Positions 31,901 to 40,207 of a stretch of DNA of 64,000 nucleotides are shown one piece after another; the first letter of the stretch is position 1; each line of letters begins with the position of its first letter. The stretch comes from Prauserella marina (lineage in GTDB: Bacteria; Actinomycetota; Actinomycetes; Mycobacteriales; Pseudonocardiaceae). The stretch spans positions 6,787,919 to 6,851,918 of the forward strand of contig NZ_CP016353.1 in assembly GCF_002240355.1 (NCBI RefSeq), in the 5' to 3' direction. The position numbers were made by a program, and so were the translations under genes. Under the pieces are notes generated by a model. The model searched no databases, was not told the DNA's origin, and worked only from the letters and a program-made list of their open reading frames with translations.

Positions 31901-33530
31901 CGCCCTTTGCCGCGGCACGGGCCGCCGCGACGGTCGGCGCGCCAAGCGCCGCCTGGGCGGCTTGCTCGCAATCGGCGAGCGACACGGCGGCAAGGCTCGC
32001 ACCAACCGCACGCACCGAGGACGCGTTCATCGAAAGGCTCGTCACTCCGAGACCCGTCAGCACCCTCGCCAGCAGCGGATCGGCCGCGGCTTCGCCGCAC
32101 ACGCCGGTGGGCTTGCCTTTCGCCTTCCCAGCCTCGCCGACCAGCGCGATCAACCGGAGCAGCCCGGGTTGCCACGGATCGTTGAGCTTGGCGACCGCGC
32201 CGAGCTGCCGGTCGGCGGCGAAGGTGTACTGCGCGAGGTCGTTGGTGCCGATGGAGACGAAGTCGACGGCGTCGAGTACCTCGCTCGCCGTCAGCGCGGC
32301 GGCCGGCACCTCGATCATCACACCAGCGCTGCCGATGCCCGCCGCGGCGACGCGCTCCGCGAACCAGGCCGCTTCCTCCGCCGTCGCCACCATGGGTGCC
32401 ATGACCGAAACGTCGGCACCGGAGTCGGCCGAGGCGCCCGCGATTGCTTCGAGCTGCCGGTCGAGCACGCCCTGCCGGTCGAACGCGACCCTGAGACCCC
32501 GAACGCCGAGAGCGGGGTTGGGCTCGATTTCGGGCGCGAGGAAAGCCAGCGGCTTGTCGGCACCCGCGTCGAGCGTGCGCACGATGACCGGCTTGCCCCT
32601 GAACGGCTCCAGTACCGCGCGATAGGCGGCCCGCTGCTGGTCGATCGAGGGTTCGTCGTCGGCGTCGAGGTAGCTGAACTCGGTACGGAACAGTCCGACT
32701 CCCTCGGCACCGGCCTCCGCGGCCGCGCTCGCGTCGGCCGGATTGCCGACGTTGGCGAGCACCTTGATCCGATGCTCGTCGCTCGTCGCTCCCTTGCCGT
32801 CCCATTCCGCCGAGCCGGCCGAGGTCGCCGCGACGGAAGGTGCTTGGGGATCGACGGCTTCGACGGTCCCCGTGTCGCCGTCGACGGCGATGGCCTCCGC
32901 CGCCATGGCGAGCACGCCACGTACGGCGACGACGGCGGGGATGCCGAGCGACCTCGCCAGGATGGCCGTGTGGCTGGTCGGACCGCCTTCCTCGGTGGCG
33001 AGGGCGAGTACCGTCGCCGGATCGAGACCGGCCGTGTCGGCTGGGGCGAGGTCCCTCGCGACGAGCACACTCGGCCTGCCGAGTTCGGGGACGCCGGGCG
33101 GTGCGATGCCAAGCAGCTCGGCGATGATCCGGTCGCGGACGTCTTCGATGTCGCGTACGCGTTCCGCCATGTACCCGCCCGCACTGGCCAGCGCCTGAGC
33201 GAAGTTTCCCGCGGCCTCGTAGACCGCCCTCGCCGCGGGGATCCGTTGTGCGGTCACCAGCTGCTCCGCCTGGCTGACCAGCGCGGGGTCGGCAGCCATC
33301 GCCGCGGTGGTGGTGAGGATCGTCGCGGCGTCACCCGCCGCCGATTCGGCCATGGCGTCGAGCCGCGCCGCGACCGCCTGCGCGGCGGGCGCGATCATCG
33401 CGGCCTCGGCGTACGGATCGTCGGGACCGGGACTGCTCGCGGGCTCCGTGATCGACTCGGTGACCTTGACGACCGGTCCACTCGCTCTGCCGGGGCTGAC
33501 GCCGACACCGGAAAGCTGCTCGTCAGACAT
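31893..33530 (-). CDS. ptsI: Phosphoenolpyruvate-protein phosphotransferase (PTS enzyme I)
   Basis: The 545-residue enzyme I takes phosphate from PEP and passes it to HPr for sugar uptake. The HPr-binding N-domain leads to the swivelling domain with phospho-acceptor His187 in EEGGPTSHTAILAR. The PEP-binding barrel contains GVGLFRTEFSYLD, VIVRTLDAGADKPL, MIEVPAAAL, DFVSIGTNDLAQY and the active-site Cys in TGVCGEAAADP. No HPr or enzyme II gene is nearby. Length is slightly below the usual 570 residues. Confidence 0.95.
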   Translation of the reverse strand: MSDEQLSGVGVSPGRASGPVVKVTESITEPASSPGPDDPYAEAAMIAPAAQAVAARLDAMAESAAGDAATILTTTAAMAADPALVSQAEQLVTAQRIPAARAVYEAAGNFAQALASAGGYMAERVRDIEDVRDRIIAELLGIAPPGVPELGRPSVLVARDLAPADTAGLDPATVLALATEEGGPTSHTAILARSLGIPAVVAVRGVLAMAAEAIAVDGDTGTVEAVDPQAPSVAATSAGSAEWDGKGATSDEHRIKVLANVGNPADASAAAEAGAEGVGLFRTEFSYLDADDEPSIDQQRAAYRAVLEPFRGKPVIVRTLDAGADKPLAFLAPEIEPNPALGVRGLRVAFDRQGVLDRQLEAIAGASADSGADVSVMAPMVATAEEAAWFAERVAAAGIGSAGVMIEVPAAALTASEVLDAVDFVSIGTNDLAQYTFAADRQLGAVAKLNDPWQPGLLRLIALVGEAGKAKGKPTGVCGEAAADPLLARVLTGLGVTSLSMNASSVRAVGASLAAVSLADCEQAAQAALGAPTVAAARAAAKGVS

Positions 33531-33577
33531 GGTCTAGACCATAGCGGTACATAATCCTCCAATGGACCCTGTGCCAG

Positions 33578-34447
33578 TCACTCTAATTCGGAAAGTGCCG
33601 GATACGAAGGCTGGGCGCCGGCACGGGTGACCGAAACCGCCGCGAAACGCACGGCTGTGCGCACCGAGGCGACCAGATCGACCCCGCCGGCGAGTTCGCA
33701 CGCCAGCGCTCCGGCGAAAGCATCGCCCGCCCCCGTCGTGTCGACCGGCGTGACCTTGGGAGAGGACACCTCCGTCACCCCGTCAGCGGTCACCACCAGC
33801 GCGCCCCTCGCGCCGCGCGTGACGACAGCGGCGCGCGGGCCGAGGTCGAGCAACGCGGATTCCTTCTCGCGGCTTTCGCCGAGCAGCCAGCCTGCCTCGT
33901 GCTCGTTGACGAGCAGCACGTCGAGCGCCGCGAGCGTGCTCTCACCAACACTCGCCACAGGGGAGAGGTTCAACATCGTCAGCACACCGGCCGCCGACGC
34001 GGCCGACACGGCGGCCTCTACCGTCGGCAACGGCGTCTCCAGCGAGGTGGCCAGCACCCTCGCACCTTCGAGCGCGCCGTCGACCACGTCGGGCGCCACG
34101 GCGTGGTTCGCACCGGGCGACACCAGTATCGAGTTTTCCCCGTCAGGGGTCACGGTGATGTAGGCAACGCCGGTCGGTCTCTCGACGACCCGCACGAACT
34201 CGGTGCGGACGCCCGCATCGCGCAGCGAGCCGAGGAGCAACCTTCCGTTGGCGTCATCGCCGACGGCGCCGAGCAGCGCGACATCGGCTCCCAGCCTGGC
34301 AGCGGCGACCGCCGTGTTCGCGCCCTTCCCTCCAGGAAGCGTTCTGGTGTCGCCACCGAGCACTGTCTCGCCTCCGCCTGGGCGGCGGTCAGCGGCGACG
34401 ATGAGGTCGGCGTTGGCCGATCCGACGACAAGCACCTGCGCGGTCAC
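33578..34447 (-). CDS. rbsK: Ribokinase (PfkB-family carbohydrate kinase)
   Basis: The roughly 289-residue kinase phosphorylates ribose, or a related sugar, at the expense of ATP. PfkB signature 1 is GGKGANTAVAAARLGADV and signature 2 is DTTGAGDAFAGALACELA with catalytic Asp. PGANHAV and NEHEAGWL support ribokinase. The start is uncertain: GTG 34447 (MTAQVLVVGSAN) fits the fold, but an ATG at 34471 is possible. It follows the sense of ptsI, but 47 bp separate them, so linkage is loose. Confidence 0.85.
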   Translation of the reverse strand: MTAQVLVVGSANADLIVAADRRPGGGETVLGGDTRTLPGGKGANTAVAAARLGADVALLGAVGDDANGRLLLGSLRDAGVRTEFVRVVERPTGVAYITVTPDGENSILVSPGANHAVAPDVVDGALEGARVLATSLETPLPTVEAAVSAASAAGVLTMLNLSPVASVGESTLAALDVLLVNEHEAGWLLGESREKESALLDLGPRAAVVTRGARGALVVTADGVTEVSSPKVTPVDTTGAGDAFAGALACELAGGVDLVASVRTAVRFAAVSVTRAGAQPSYPALSELE

Positions 34448-34567
34448 GTGGTCCAGCGTGCCATGCCCCATCCCGCCCACGCTCTGACCTCGACCGTTGT
34501 AAGGATGTGAATTTCTTTGTAACTTTCCTGGGGGCTGATGCGACAATCAGGCGAGTGTTCACCGAGG

Positions 34568-34585
34568 GTCACTCTTTAGAGTGAC
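34568..34585. promoter_or_regulatory. 18-bp perfect palindrome, probable TetR-type operator
   Basis: GTCACTCTTTAGAGTGAC is symmetric across all 18 bases. It lies in the 400-bp gap between ribokinase and the divergent TetR gene, 120 bp from the former and 262 bp from the latter. No gene is evident in this gap. Confidence 0.55.
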
Positions 34586-34694
34586 ATCAGTGTTGAGGCG
34601 TCATTGCCGAAGCGTCGGTGAACTCTTCCCTTGCACCACGCGTTCGCGCGGGGTGTTGTCCGACCCCGGTCCCCGGACCGGTCGGGCATCGGGT

Positions 34695-34738
34695 CGCCGG
34701 CACCGGTCACGTAGCCCCCCGAGTGATCGGTGCCGGCG
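34695..34738. other. Large GC-rich hairpin upstream of the TetR gene
   Basis: CGCCGGCACCGGTCAC pairs with GTGATCGGTGCCGGCG (one G-T) around GTAGCCCCCCGA, giving a 16-bp stem in the leader of the TetR gene. No T tract follows. Confidence 0.6.
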
Positions 34739-34847
34739 GCGCCCGACAGTGTTTTCCAGCCTGTCCGCACGTCAGCGCCGAGGTAAACCCCCTAAACTGC
34801 CCAGAAACCGGGGAACTCCGGCGCCAGCAGCTCAGGATGGGTTGTCA

Positions 34848-35597
34848 ATGAACAGGCCGGCACGAAGAAGCCGCGAACGCGCGGCCACCGACAGGGAGAT
34901 CCGGCAGACCGCACGCTCCCTGCTCGTCGAGCGCGGACCCGAAGCCGTAACCCTTCGGGCCATCGCACGAGAACTCGGCATCACGGCACCAGCGCTTTAC
35001 CGCTACTACGGCTCGCGCGACGACCTGATCGACCACCTTCGACTCGACGTGATCTCCGATCTCGGCGACGAACTCGCAGCGGAAATCACCGATCAGCGCG
35101 ACGGCGGTGTGGGACAACTCTTCGCTATCTGCAAGGGATTCCGCAGGTGGGCACTGACCCACACCAAGGAATTCACGCTCGTCTTCGCCTCACCGACCGG
35201 CGGAGTCGGCTCGGCGGAAGGCAGTGTCGCCACCCTGCGCCAAGTCACCGAGCCATTCGGCAGACTGTTTCTGCTCGCAGCGGGGGAATTGCTCGCGGGA
35301 CACGAGGTGGCCACCCCTTCCGACGACGTCGTACCCGCCGAACTGCGGGACGACCTCGCCGCCTACCGCGACTCGCTGCTCGCCGTCTTCAGCGGCTCCG
35401 GAGTCGACGTGCCGTCCGACCGGCTCACACTCGGCACCACGTACCTGATGATGCAGTTCTGGGCCCGGCTATACGGACACGTGACACTGGAAGTGTTCGG
35501 CAACTACCCGATCCCAGTGTCCAAACCGGACGCACTGTTCGACGGTCTGCTGGCCGACCTCGCCCGCGAGATCGGCCTCGACACCGACGTCCGGTAA
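34848..35597 (+). CDS. TetR-family transcriptional regulator
   Basis: The 249-residue regulator has the TetR DNA-binding domain near residues 10-65: ATDREIRQTARSLLVERGPEAVTLRAIARELGITAPALYRYYGSRDDLI (described in part). The helical ligand domain carries WHG-like features (GFRRWALTHTKEFTLVFASP). I choose ATG 34848 with AGGATGG 9 bases upstream. It is divergent from ribokinase and convergent with leuS, so its target is unclear. Autoregulation through the palindrome at 34568 is plausible. Confidence 0.88.
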   Translation: MNRPARRSRERAATDREIRQTARSLLVERGPEAVTLRAIARELGITAPALYRYYGSRDDLIDHLRLDVISDLGDELAAEITDQRDGGVGQLFAICKGFRRWALTHTKEFTLVFASPTGGVGSAEGSVATLRQVTEPFGRLFLLAAGELLAGHEVATPSDDVVPAELRDDLAAYRDSLLAVFSGSGVDVPSDRLTLGTTYLMMQFWARLYGHVTLEVFGNYPIPVSKPDALFDGLLADLAREIGLDTDVR

Positions 35598-35617
35598 CGA
35601 CAGAGCCGTTCCAGCCG

Positions 35618-38476
35618 TCAGAGCACCACGTTGACCAGACGGCCAGGCACCACGATGACCTTGCGCGGTTCCCCGCCGTCGAGCAGGGCCGCGATCTTCT
35701 CCTCGCCAAGCGCCGCCGCACGCACCGCGTCGTTGTCGGCCTCTGCCGAAACGGTCACCCTCGCGCGGACCTTGCCGTTGACCTGAATCGGGTACTCGAT
35801 GGTCTCGTCGACGAGGTACTTCTCGTCAGGAACAGGGAAAGGTCCGTGCACCAGCGTGTCGGGATGCCCCAGCCGGTTCCACAACTCCTCCGCGATGTGC
35901 GGGCACGTCGGCGCCAGCATCAGCACCAGCGGCTCGGCCAGCGCCCTCGGCGTCGCCCCCTTCGCCCCGTACACCTTGGTGACGTAGTTGTTCAGCTCGA
36001 TCAGCTTGGCACCCGCGGTGTTGAACCTCAGCTCGGAGTAGTCCTCGCGAACACCGGCGATGGCCTTGTTCAGTTGCCGCTTGTCCTCTTCGGTCAACTC
36101 GGCGTCGGCAACGCGCAGTGCCCCCGTGCTCTCGTCGATGAGCAGTCGCCACAGCCGCTGCAAGAATCGCTGCGAGCCGACGACATCCTTTGTCGCCCAA
36201 GGACGGGAAGCGTCGAACGGACCCATGGACATCTCGTAGAACCGGAAGGTGTCGGCGCCGTAGCGCTCGGCCATCTCGTCCGGAGCGACCGTGTTCTTGA
36301 GGCTCTTGCCCATCTTGCCGTATTCCTGGCTGACCTCTTCGCCTTCGTAGAAGAACTTCCCGTCTTCTTCGACGACGTCGGCGGCGGGAACGTAGAAGCC
36401 TCGGGCATCCCGGTAGGCGCTCGCCTGGATGTAGCCCTGGTTGAACAGCCTGCGGTACGGCTCCTTGGACGAGACGTGGCCGAGGTCGTACAGCACCTTG
36501 TGCCAGAAACGGGCATACAACAGGTGGAGCACGCCGTGCTCCACGCCACCTACGTACAGGTCCAGACCACCAGGGTCGGTCGTACCGTGTTCGGCGGGCC
36601 TCGGCCCCATCCAGTACTTCTCGTTCTCCGGGTCGACGAACTTCTCTTCGTTGTCAGGGTCGATGTAGCGCAACTGGTACCAGCACGAGCCGGCCCACTG
36701 CGGCATCACGTTGGTGTCGCGCCGGTACTTCTTCGGCCCTTCCCCGAGATCGAGGGTGACCTCGACCCAATCGGCCGCCTTCGCCAGCGGCGGCTCGGGG
36801 ACCGAGTCCGCGTCCTCGGGGTCGAACGTCTTCGGCGCGTAGTCCTCGACGTCCGGCAGCACGACGGGAAGCTGGTCCTCCGGCAGCGCGACCGGCATGT
36901 CGTTCTCGTCGTAGACGATCGGGAACGGCTCACCCCAGTACCGCTGCCTCGCGAACAGCCAGTCGCGCAGCTTGTACTGCACGGTGCCCTCGCCGTGGCC
37001 CTTTTCCTCCAGCCACGTGATGATCGTCTTCTTGGCGTCGTCGACATCGAGTCCGTCGAGGCTGATCTCGTCGTTCGCCGAGTTGATCGCGGGCCCCTGC
37101 CCGACGTACGCCTCGCCGTCGAAACCCTCGCTCGGCCGCACGGTGCGGATGATGTCCAGCTCGAACTTCGTCGCGAAATCCCAGTCGCGCTGGTCCTGAC
37201 CCGGCACGGCCATGATCGCGCCCGTTCCGTAACCCATCAGCACGTAATCGGCGATGAACACGGGTATCTTCGTGCCGTTGACGGGATTGACGGCGTACGA
37301 ACCGGTGAAGACACCCGTCTTGTCCTTGTTCTCCTGCCGGTCGAGATCGGACTTCCGCGCCGAGGCAGCCCGATAGCTCTCGATCGCCTCGGCCGGAGTC
37401 GCGGCGCCGCCCGTCCAGAGCTCGTCGACGGCATCAGGCCACGAAGTCGCGGTCAGCTCCTCGACGAGCGGGTGTTCCGGCGCCAGCACCATGTAGGTCG
37501 CGCCGAACAACGTGTCCGGCCTCGTCGTGAAGACCTCGATCGTCGCCTTCTCACCGGCGGCGAAGCGCACGTTGGCACCCCTGGACCTGCCGATCCAGTT
37601 GCGCTGCATGGTCTTCATCTTCTCCGGCCATTCCAGCAGATCCAGATCGTCGATCAGCCGGTCGGAATAAGCCGTGATCCGCATGACCCACTGCCGCAGG
37701 TTTTTCCGGAAGACAGGGAAGTTCCCGCGCTCGCTGCGACCGTCGGGCGTCACCTCCTCGTTGGCGACGACCGTTCCCAGTCCCGGCGCCCAGTTGACCG
37801 GCGCTTCCGAGATGTAGACCAGCCGGTGCGAGTCGATGATCTCGCGCTGCTCGGTAGCGGGCAGTTCGCTCCAGCTCCTGCCGTCAGGAGTCGAGCGCTC
37901 GCCATCGGCGTACTGCTTCTCCAGTTCCGCGATCGGGCGCGCCTTCTGCTGCTGCTCGTCGTAATAAGAATTGAAGATCTGCAGGAAGATCCACTGAGTC
38001 CAGCGGTAATACGAGACGTCGGTCGTCGCGACGGACCGTCGCTCGTCGTGGCCCAGCCCGAGCATGCGCAACTGCCTGCGCATGTTCGCGATGTTGGCTT
38101 CCGTCGTGGTCCTCGGGTGCGTCCCCGTCTGCACGGCGTACTGCTCCGCGGGCAACCCGAACGCGTCGTAGCCGAGGGTATGCAGCACGTTACGGCCGAT
38201 CATGCGGTTGTACCGCGCGAAGACGTCGACGCCGAGGTAGCCGAGCGGGTGGCCGACGTGCAGCCCTCCCCCCGAGGGATAGGGGAACATGTCCTGCACG
38301 AACAGCTTGTCGGAGGGCAACGGAGCGTCGGTGCCGCTGTCGGCAAGCGACCCCACCGGGTTCGGCGCGTGATACGTGCCGTGATCGGCCCAATAGTCCT
38401 GCCAGCGCCGTTCGATCTCTCCGGCCAGTTCAGCCGTGTAGCGCTGTGCCGGAGTCGTCTCGGTGCCGTCTGTCAT
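35618..38476 (-). CDS. leuS: Leucyl-tRNA synthetase
   Basis: The 952-residue class I synthetase charges tRNA-Leu. The HIGH-type motif is LHVGH in [17 protein letters not shown], the KMSKS-type motif is KMGKS, and the CP1 editing domain has [21 protein letters not shown] (described in part). A Leu-specific C-terminal domain ends VNGKVRARV... GRLVNVVL. I start at ATG 38476 ([13 protein letters not shown]) with AAAGG before it; reading continues upstream in frame but lacks family similarity. The leader carries a leucine-rich peptide and a terminator-like hairpin. Confidence 0.97.
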   Translation of the reverse strand: MTDGTETTPAQRYTAELAGEIERRWQDYWADHGTYHAPNPVGSLADSGTDAPLPSDKLFVQDMFPYPSGGGLHVGHPLGYLGVDVFARYNRMIGRNVLHTLGYDAFGLPAEQYAVQTGTHPRTTTEANIANMRRQLRMLGLGHDERRSVATTDVSYYRWTQWIFLQIFNSYYDEQQQKARPIAELEKQYADGERSTPDGRSWSELPATEQREIIDSHRLVYISEAPVNWAPGLGTVVANEEVTPDGRSERGNFPVFRKNLRQWVMRITAYSDRLIDDLDLLEWPEKMKTMQRNWIGRSRGANVRFAAGEKATIEVFTTRPDTLFGATYMVLAPEHPLVEELTATSWPDAVDELWTGGAATPAEAIESYRAASARKSDLDRQENKDKTGVFTGSYAVNPVNGTKIPVFIADYVLMGYGTGAIMAVPGQDQRDWDFATKFELDIIRTVRPSEGFDGEAYVGQGPAINSANDEISLDGLDVDDAKKTIITWLEEKGHGEGTVQYKLRDWLFARQRYWGEPFPIVYDENDMPVALPEDQLPVVLPDVEDYAPKTFDPEDADSVPEPPLAKAADWVEVTLDLGEGPKKYRRDTNVMPQWAGSCWYQLRYIDPDNEEKFVDPENEKYWMGPRPAEHGTTDPGGLDLYVGGVEHGVLHLLYARFWHKVLYDLGHVSSKEPYRRLFNQGYIQASAYRDARGFYVPAADVVEEDGKFFYEGEEVSQEYGKMGKSLKNTVAPDEMAERYGADTFRFYEMSMGPFDASRPWATKDVVGSQRFLQRLWRLLIDESTGALRVADAELTEEDKRQLNKAIAGVREDYSELRFNTAGAKLIELNNYVTKVYGAKGATPRALAEPLVLMLAPTCPHIAEELWNRLGHPDTLVHGPFPVPDEKYLVDETIEYPIQVNGKVRARVTVSAEADNDAVRAAALGEEKIAALLDGGEPRKVIVVPGRLVNVVL

Positions 38477-38507
38477 CGCCGAACCTTTCCCTGTACCCAT
38501 CCCGCTC

Positions 38508-38548
38508 CAGAAAAGAACTAACCCCCCAGCCCAAGGGCATGAGGGGTT
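38508..38548 (-). terminator. Attenuator-like terminator in the leuS leader
   Basis: On the minus strand AACCCC pairs with GGGGTT, with inner CCC-TT-GGG pairing, followed by AGTTCTTTTCT. It stands about 30-70 bases before the leuS ATG. A preceding hairpin CCGCGCTG...CAGCGCGG (38582-38551) contains the stop codon of the leader peptide. Confidence 0.55.
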
Positions 38549-38573
38549 CGCCGCGCTGTCGGCCGAATGCCGG

Positions 38574-38612
38574 TCAGCGCGGCTGAGTAAGGAGCAGACC
38601 AGCCGTACCCAT
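38574..38612 (-). CDS. Leucine leader peptide for leuS attenuation
   Basis: The 12-residue reading [12 protein letters not shown] has three consecutive Leu codons (CTG CTC CTT at 38597-38589) and stops with TGA inside the first leader hairpin. A terminator-like hairpin follows, then leuS. This is the textbook layout of ribosome-mediated attenuation, in which shortage of charged tRNA-Leu stalls the ribosome at the Leu run. The ribosome site is weak, and translation is inferred. Confidence 0.5.
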   Translation of the reverse strand: MGTAGLLLTQPR

Positions 38613-38730
38613 CCGTCCATGGTAGCCGCCGCTACCACGGGATTTCGCACAAGCCCCGTGGTGCACCCGCCTGTCTCCGACCAATGGCGTGCGGCACAAC
38701 GGGTCAGGGTGTCGACAAAGCCGCTCCGGA

Positions 38731-39192
38731 GTGCCGCGTATTCTCACGCTCGTGTTCGTGGTAGCGCTGATTCCGATCCTTGTCGGTGTTCTCGTCGGCT
38801 GGGGTGGTTTCCTCGGGCTGCGCGGAAAGCTGCCGCGCGATCGCGGCGCCGGTGTCAGGACGGCAGCGACCCTGCGCAGTGACGAAGCGTTCATGGTCGC
38901 CAACAAGGTCGCCGGGTTGCCGACGCTGGTCGCCGGATTCGTCGGCGTCGCGGGCGGCGCGGCCGGACTCGCGATGCCGGACACCGTCGGTCTCGTGATC
39001 GCGGCGGTGATCGGTCTCGTCGGAATGTTCGCGCTCGTCGCCGGCGGCGGCGTGCTCGGACACAGGGCGGCGAGCGCGGTTCCAGCGCCGAGCGAACCGG
39101 AGATTCCGGCAGGCTGCGCGGGTTGCGCCTGCGGCGGCTGCGGCGTGTTGAGCGGTTCGGCTAATTCCGCTGCAAATCCCCAGGGTGCGTAG
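38731..39192 (+). CDS. SdpI-family small membrane protein
   Basis: The roughly 153-residue protein has hydrophobic helices at about 5-27, 67-88 and 90-112, and the SdpI motif [22 protein letters not shown] between the first two. SdpI proteins include immunity proteins and orphan membrane proteins of unknown role. The C-terminus has a short Cys-rich stretch (CAGCACGGC). The GTG at 38731 lacks a good ribosome site, so the start may lie a few codons away. Divergent from leuS; overlaps the AlgH-like gene tail to tail by 32 bp. Confidence 0.7.
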   Translation: MPRILTLVFVVALIPILVGVLVGWGGFLGLRGKLPRDRGAGVRTAATLRSDEAFMVANKVAGLPTLVAGFVGVAGGAAGLAMPDTVGLVIAAVIGLVGMFALVAGGGVLGHRAASAVPAPSEPEIPAGCAGCACGGCGVLSGSANSAANPQGA

Positions 39193-39742
39193 CGAGCAAA
39201 GCCGTCGGCAGCCCCTGCCTTCGCAGTACCTGGCCCCACAAATCCTTTTTCGGTGTCGCCAGCACGTCGCTCGGCAACGCGGGCACGATGAGCCAGTCTC
39301 CGCGATCGATCTCGCCCGCGAGCTGACCCGAATCCCAGCCCGCGTAGCCCGCGAACACGCGCAGACCACGCACCTTCGGTACGAGCACATCCGGATCCGA
39401 GTCGAGGTCGACCAACGCGACCGGCCCTCTGACGGCGATGACGCCTGGCACACTCGCGGCGGTTTCGCCGGTGCGCAACGCGGCCAGACACAGCGCCGTC
39501 TTCTTCTCGACCGGCCCGCCGACGAACACGGCCTGAGGTTCCACCACGTGCGCACCCCAACTCGGAAGCACCTCGTCGACGGGAACGTCACTCGGCCGGT
39601 TCAGCACGACACCGAGGGTGCCTTCGTCGCGATGATCGATGACAAAAACCACGGTCCTGCGAAAGTTGGGGTCGAACATCGTAGGGGCAGCGACCAGGAG
39701 TGTGCCTGGCTCAACCTCGGCGTCCGCTCGCACGCTGTCCAT
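39161..39742 (-). CDS. YqgE/AlgH family protein
   Basis: The 193-residue protein has the UPF0301/AlgH blocks GTLLVAAPTMFDPNFRRTVVFVIDH, GTLGVVLNRPS, VFVGGPVEKKTALCL, VFAGYAGWDSGQLAGEI and DWLIVPALPSDVL (each shown in part). AlgH was named as an alginate regulator, but its molecular role is unresolved. Start ATG 39742 is preferred; a GTG at 39772 would add ten residues. Confidence 0.88.
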   Translation of the reverse strand: MDSVRADAEVEPGTLLVAAPTMFDPNFRRTVVFVIDHRDEGTLGVVLNRPSDVPVDEVLPSWGAHVVEPQAVFVGGPVEKKTALCLAALRTGETAASVPGVIAVRGPVALVDLDSDPDVLVPKVRGLRVFAGYAGWDSGQLAGEIDRGDWLIVPALPSDVLATPKKDLWGQVLRRQGLPTALLATHPGDLQRN

Positions 39743-39895
39743 GATCCCACCCGCACCACCCGCCCGAGTCACGGTGGGCTGGTGTTCTCAGCAGCCTCAA
39801 AGGTTCTCGCCACGCCCGCATACGCCGCCGATCGCGGACGGCACTTCCTTGCCGGTCTCGCCGAATACCGAACCTCCACCCGTTAGGGTGAGCCT

Positions 39896-40159
39896 GTGAC
39901 CATGGCTGGTAACACAGCGTCGACGACCGTCACATCGCAGGACGGGCTCGTTCGCGCGACCGTCGATTCCGCAGGCGCTCTCACCGAACTTGAGTTCGCA
40001 CCGACCGCGTTCGAGAGAACCGATCCGGGCACTCTCGCGCGGACCGTCCTCGATGTGGTCCGCGAAAGCACCGACAAGGCAAAGGTGCGATCCGACACCG
40101 CGGCACCTCCGCCGGTTCCTCCCCGGCCGACACCCAAACGCGTGCGTCCGCCTCGCTAG
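39896..40159 (+). CDS. YbaB/EbfC-like small protein
   Basis: The 87-residue product has the short YbaB-like core VTSQDGLVRATVDSAGALTELEFAPTAF and LARTVLDVVRESTDKAK (shown in part) and a Pro/Arg-rich tail. YbaB proteins are nucleoid-associated dimers; the actinobacterial short forms often precede secretion-toxin genes. GTG start with AGGGTGAG upstream. It lies 48 bp before the TNT-domain gene and is probably co-transcribed. Confidence 0.7.
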   Translation: MTMAGNTASTTVTSQDGLVRATVDSAGALTELEFAPTAFERTDPGTLARTVLDVVRESTDKAKVRSDTAAPPPVPPRPTPKRVRPPR

Positions 40160-40207
40160 GTTCAATAATCTGAACCGCGACTGTGGGGACTGACTAAGGG
40201 GGAAGGC

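Noticed and set aside
31962..33554. A 530-codon open frame antisense to ptsI
   Set aside because: Composition is that of a complementary shadow; ptsI carries all active-site motifs.
34568..34585. The palindrome at 34568 as a terminator of ribokinase or TetR
   Set aside because: It is upstream of both genes, is not GC-rich and has no T tract, so an operator is more likely.
35147..38521. A 1124-codon open frame antisense to leuS
   Set aside because: It mirrors leuS codons in high-GC DNA, is rich in Arg, Val and Asp from complementary third positions and has no recognisable domain; leuS is certain on the other strand.
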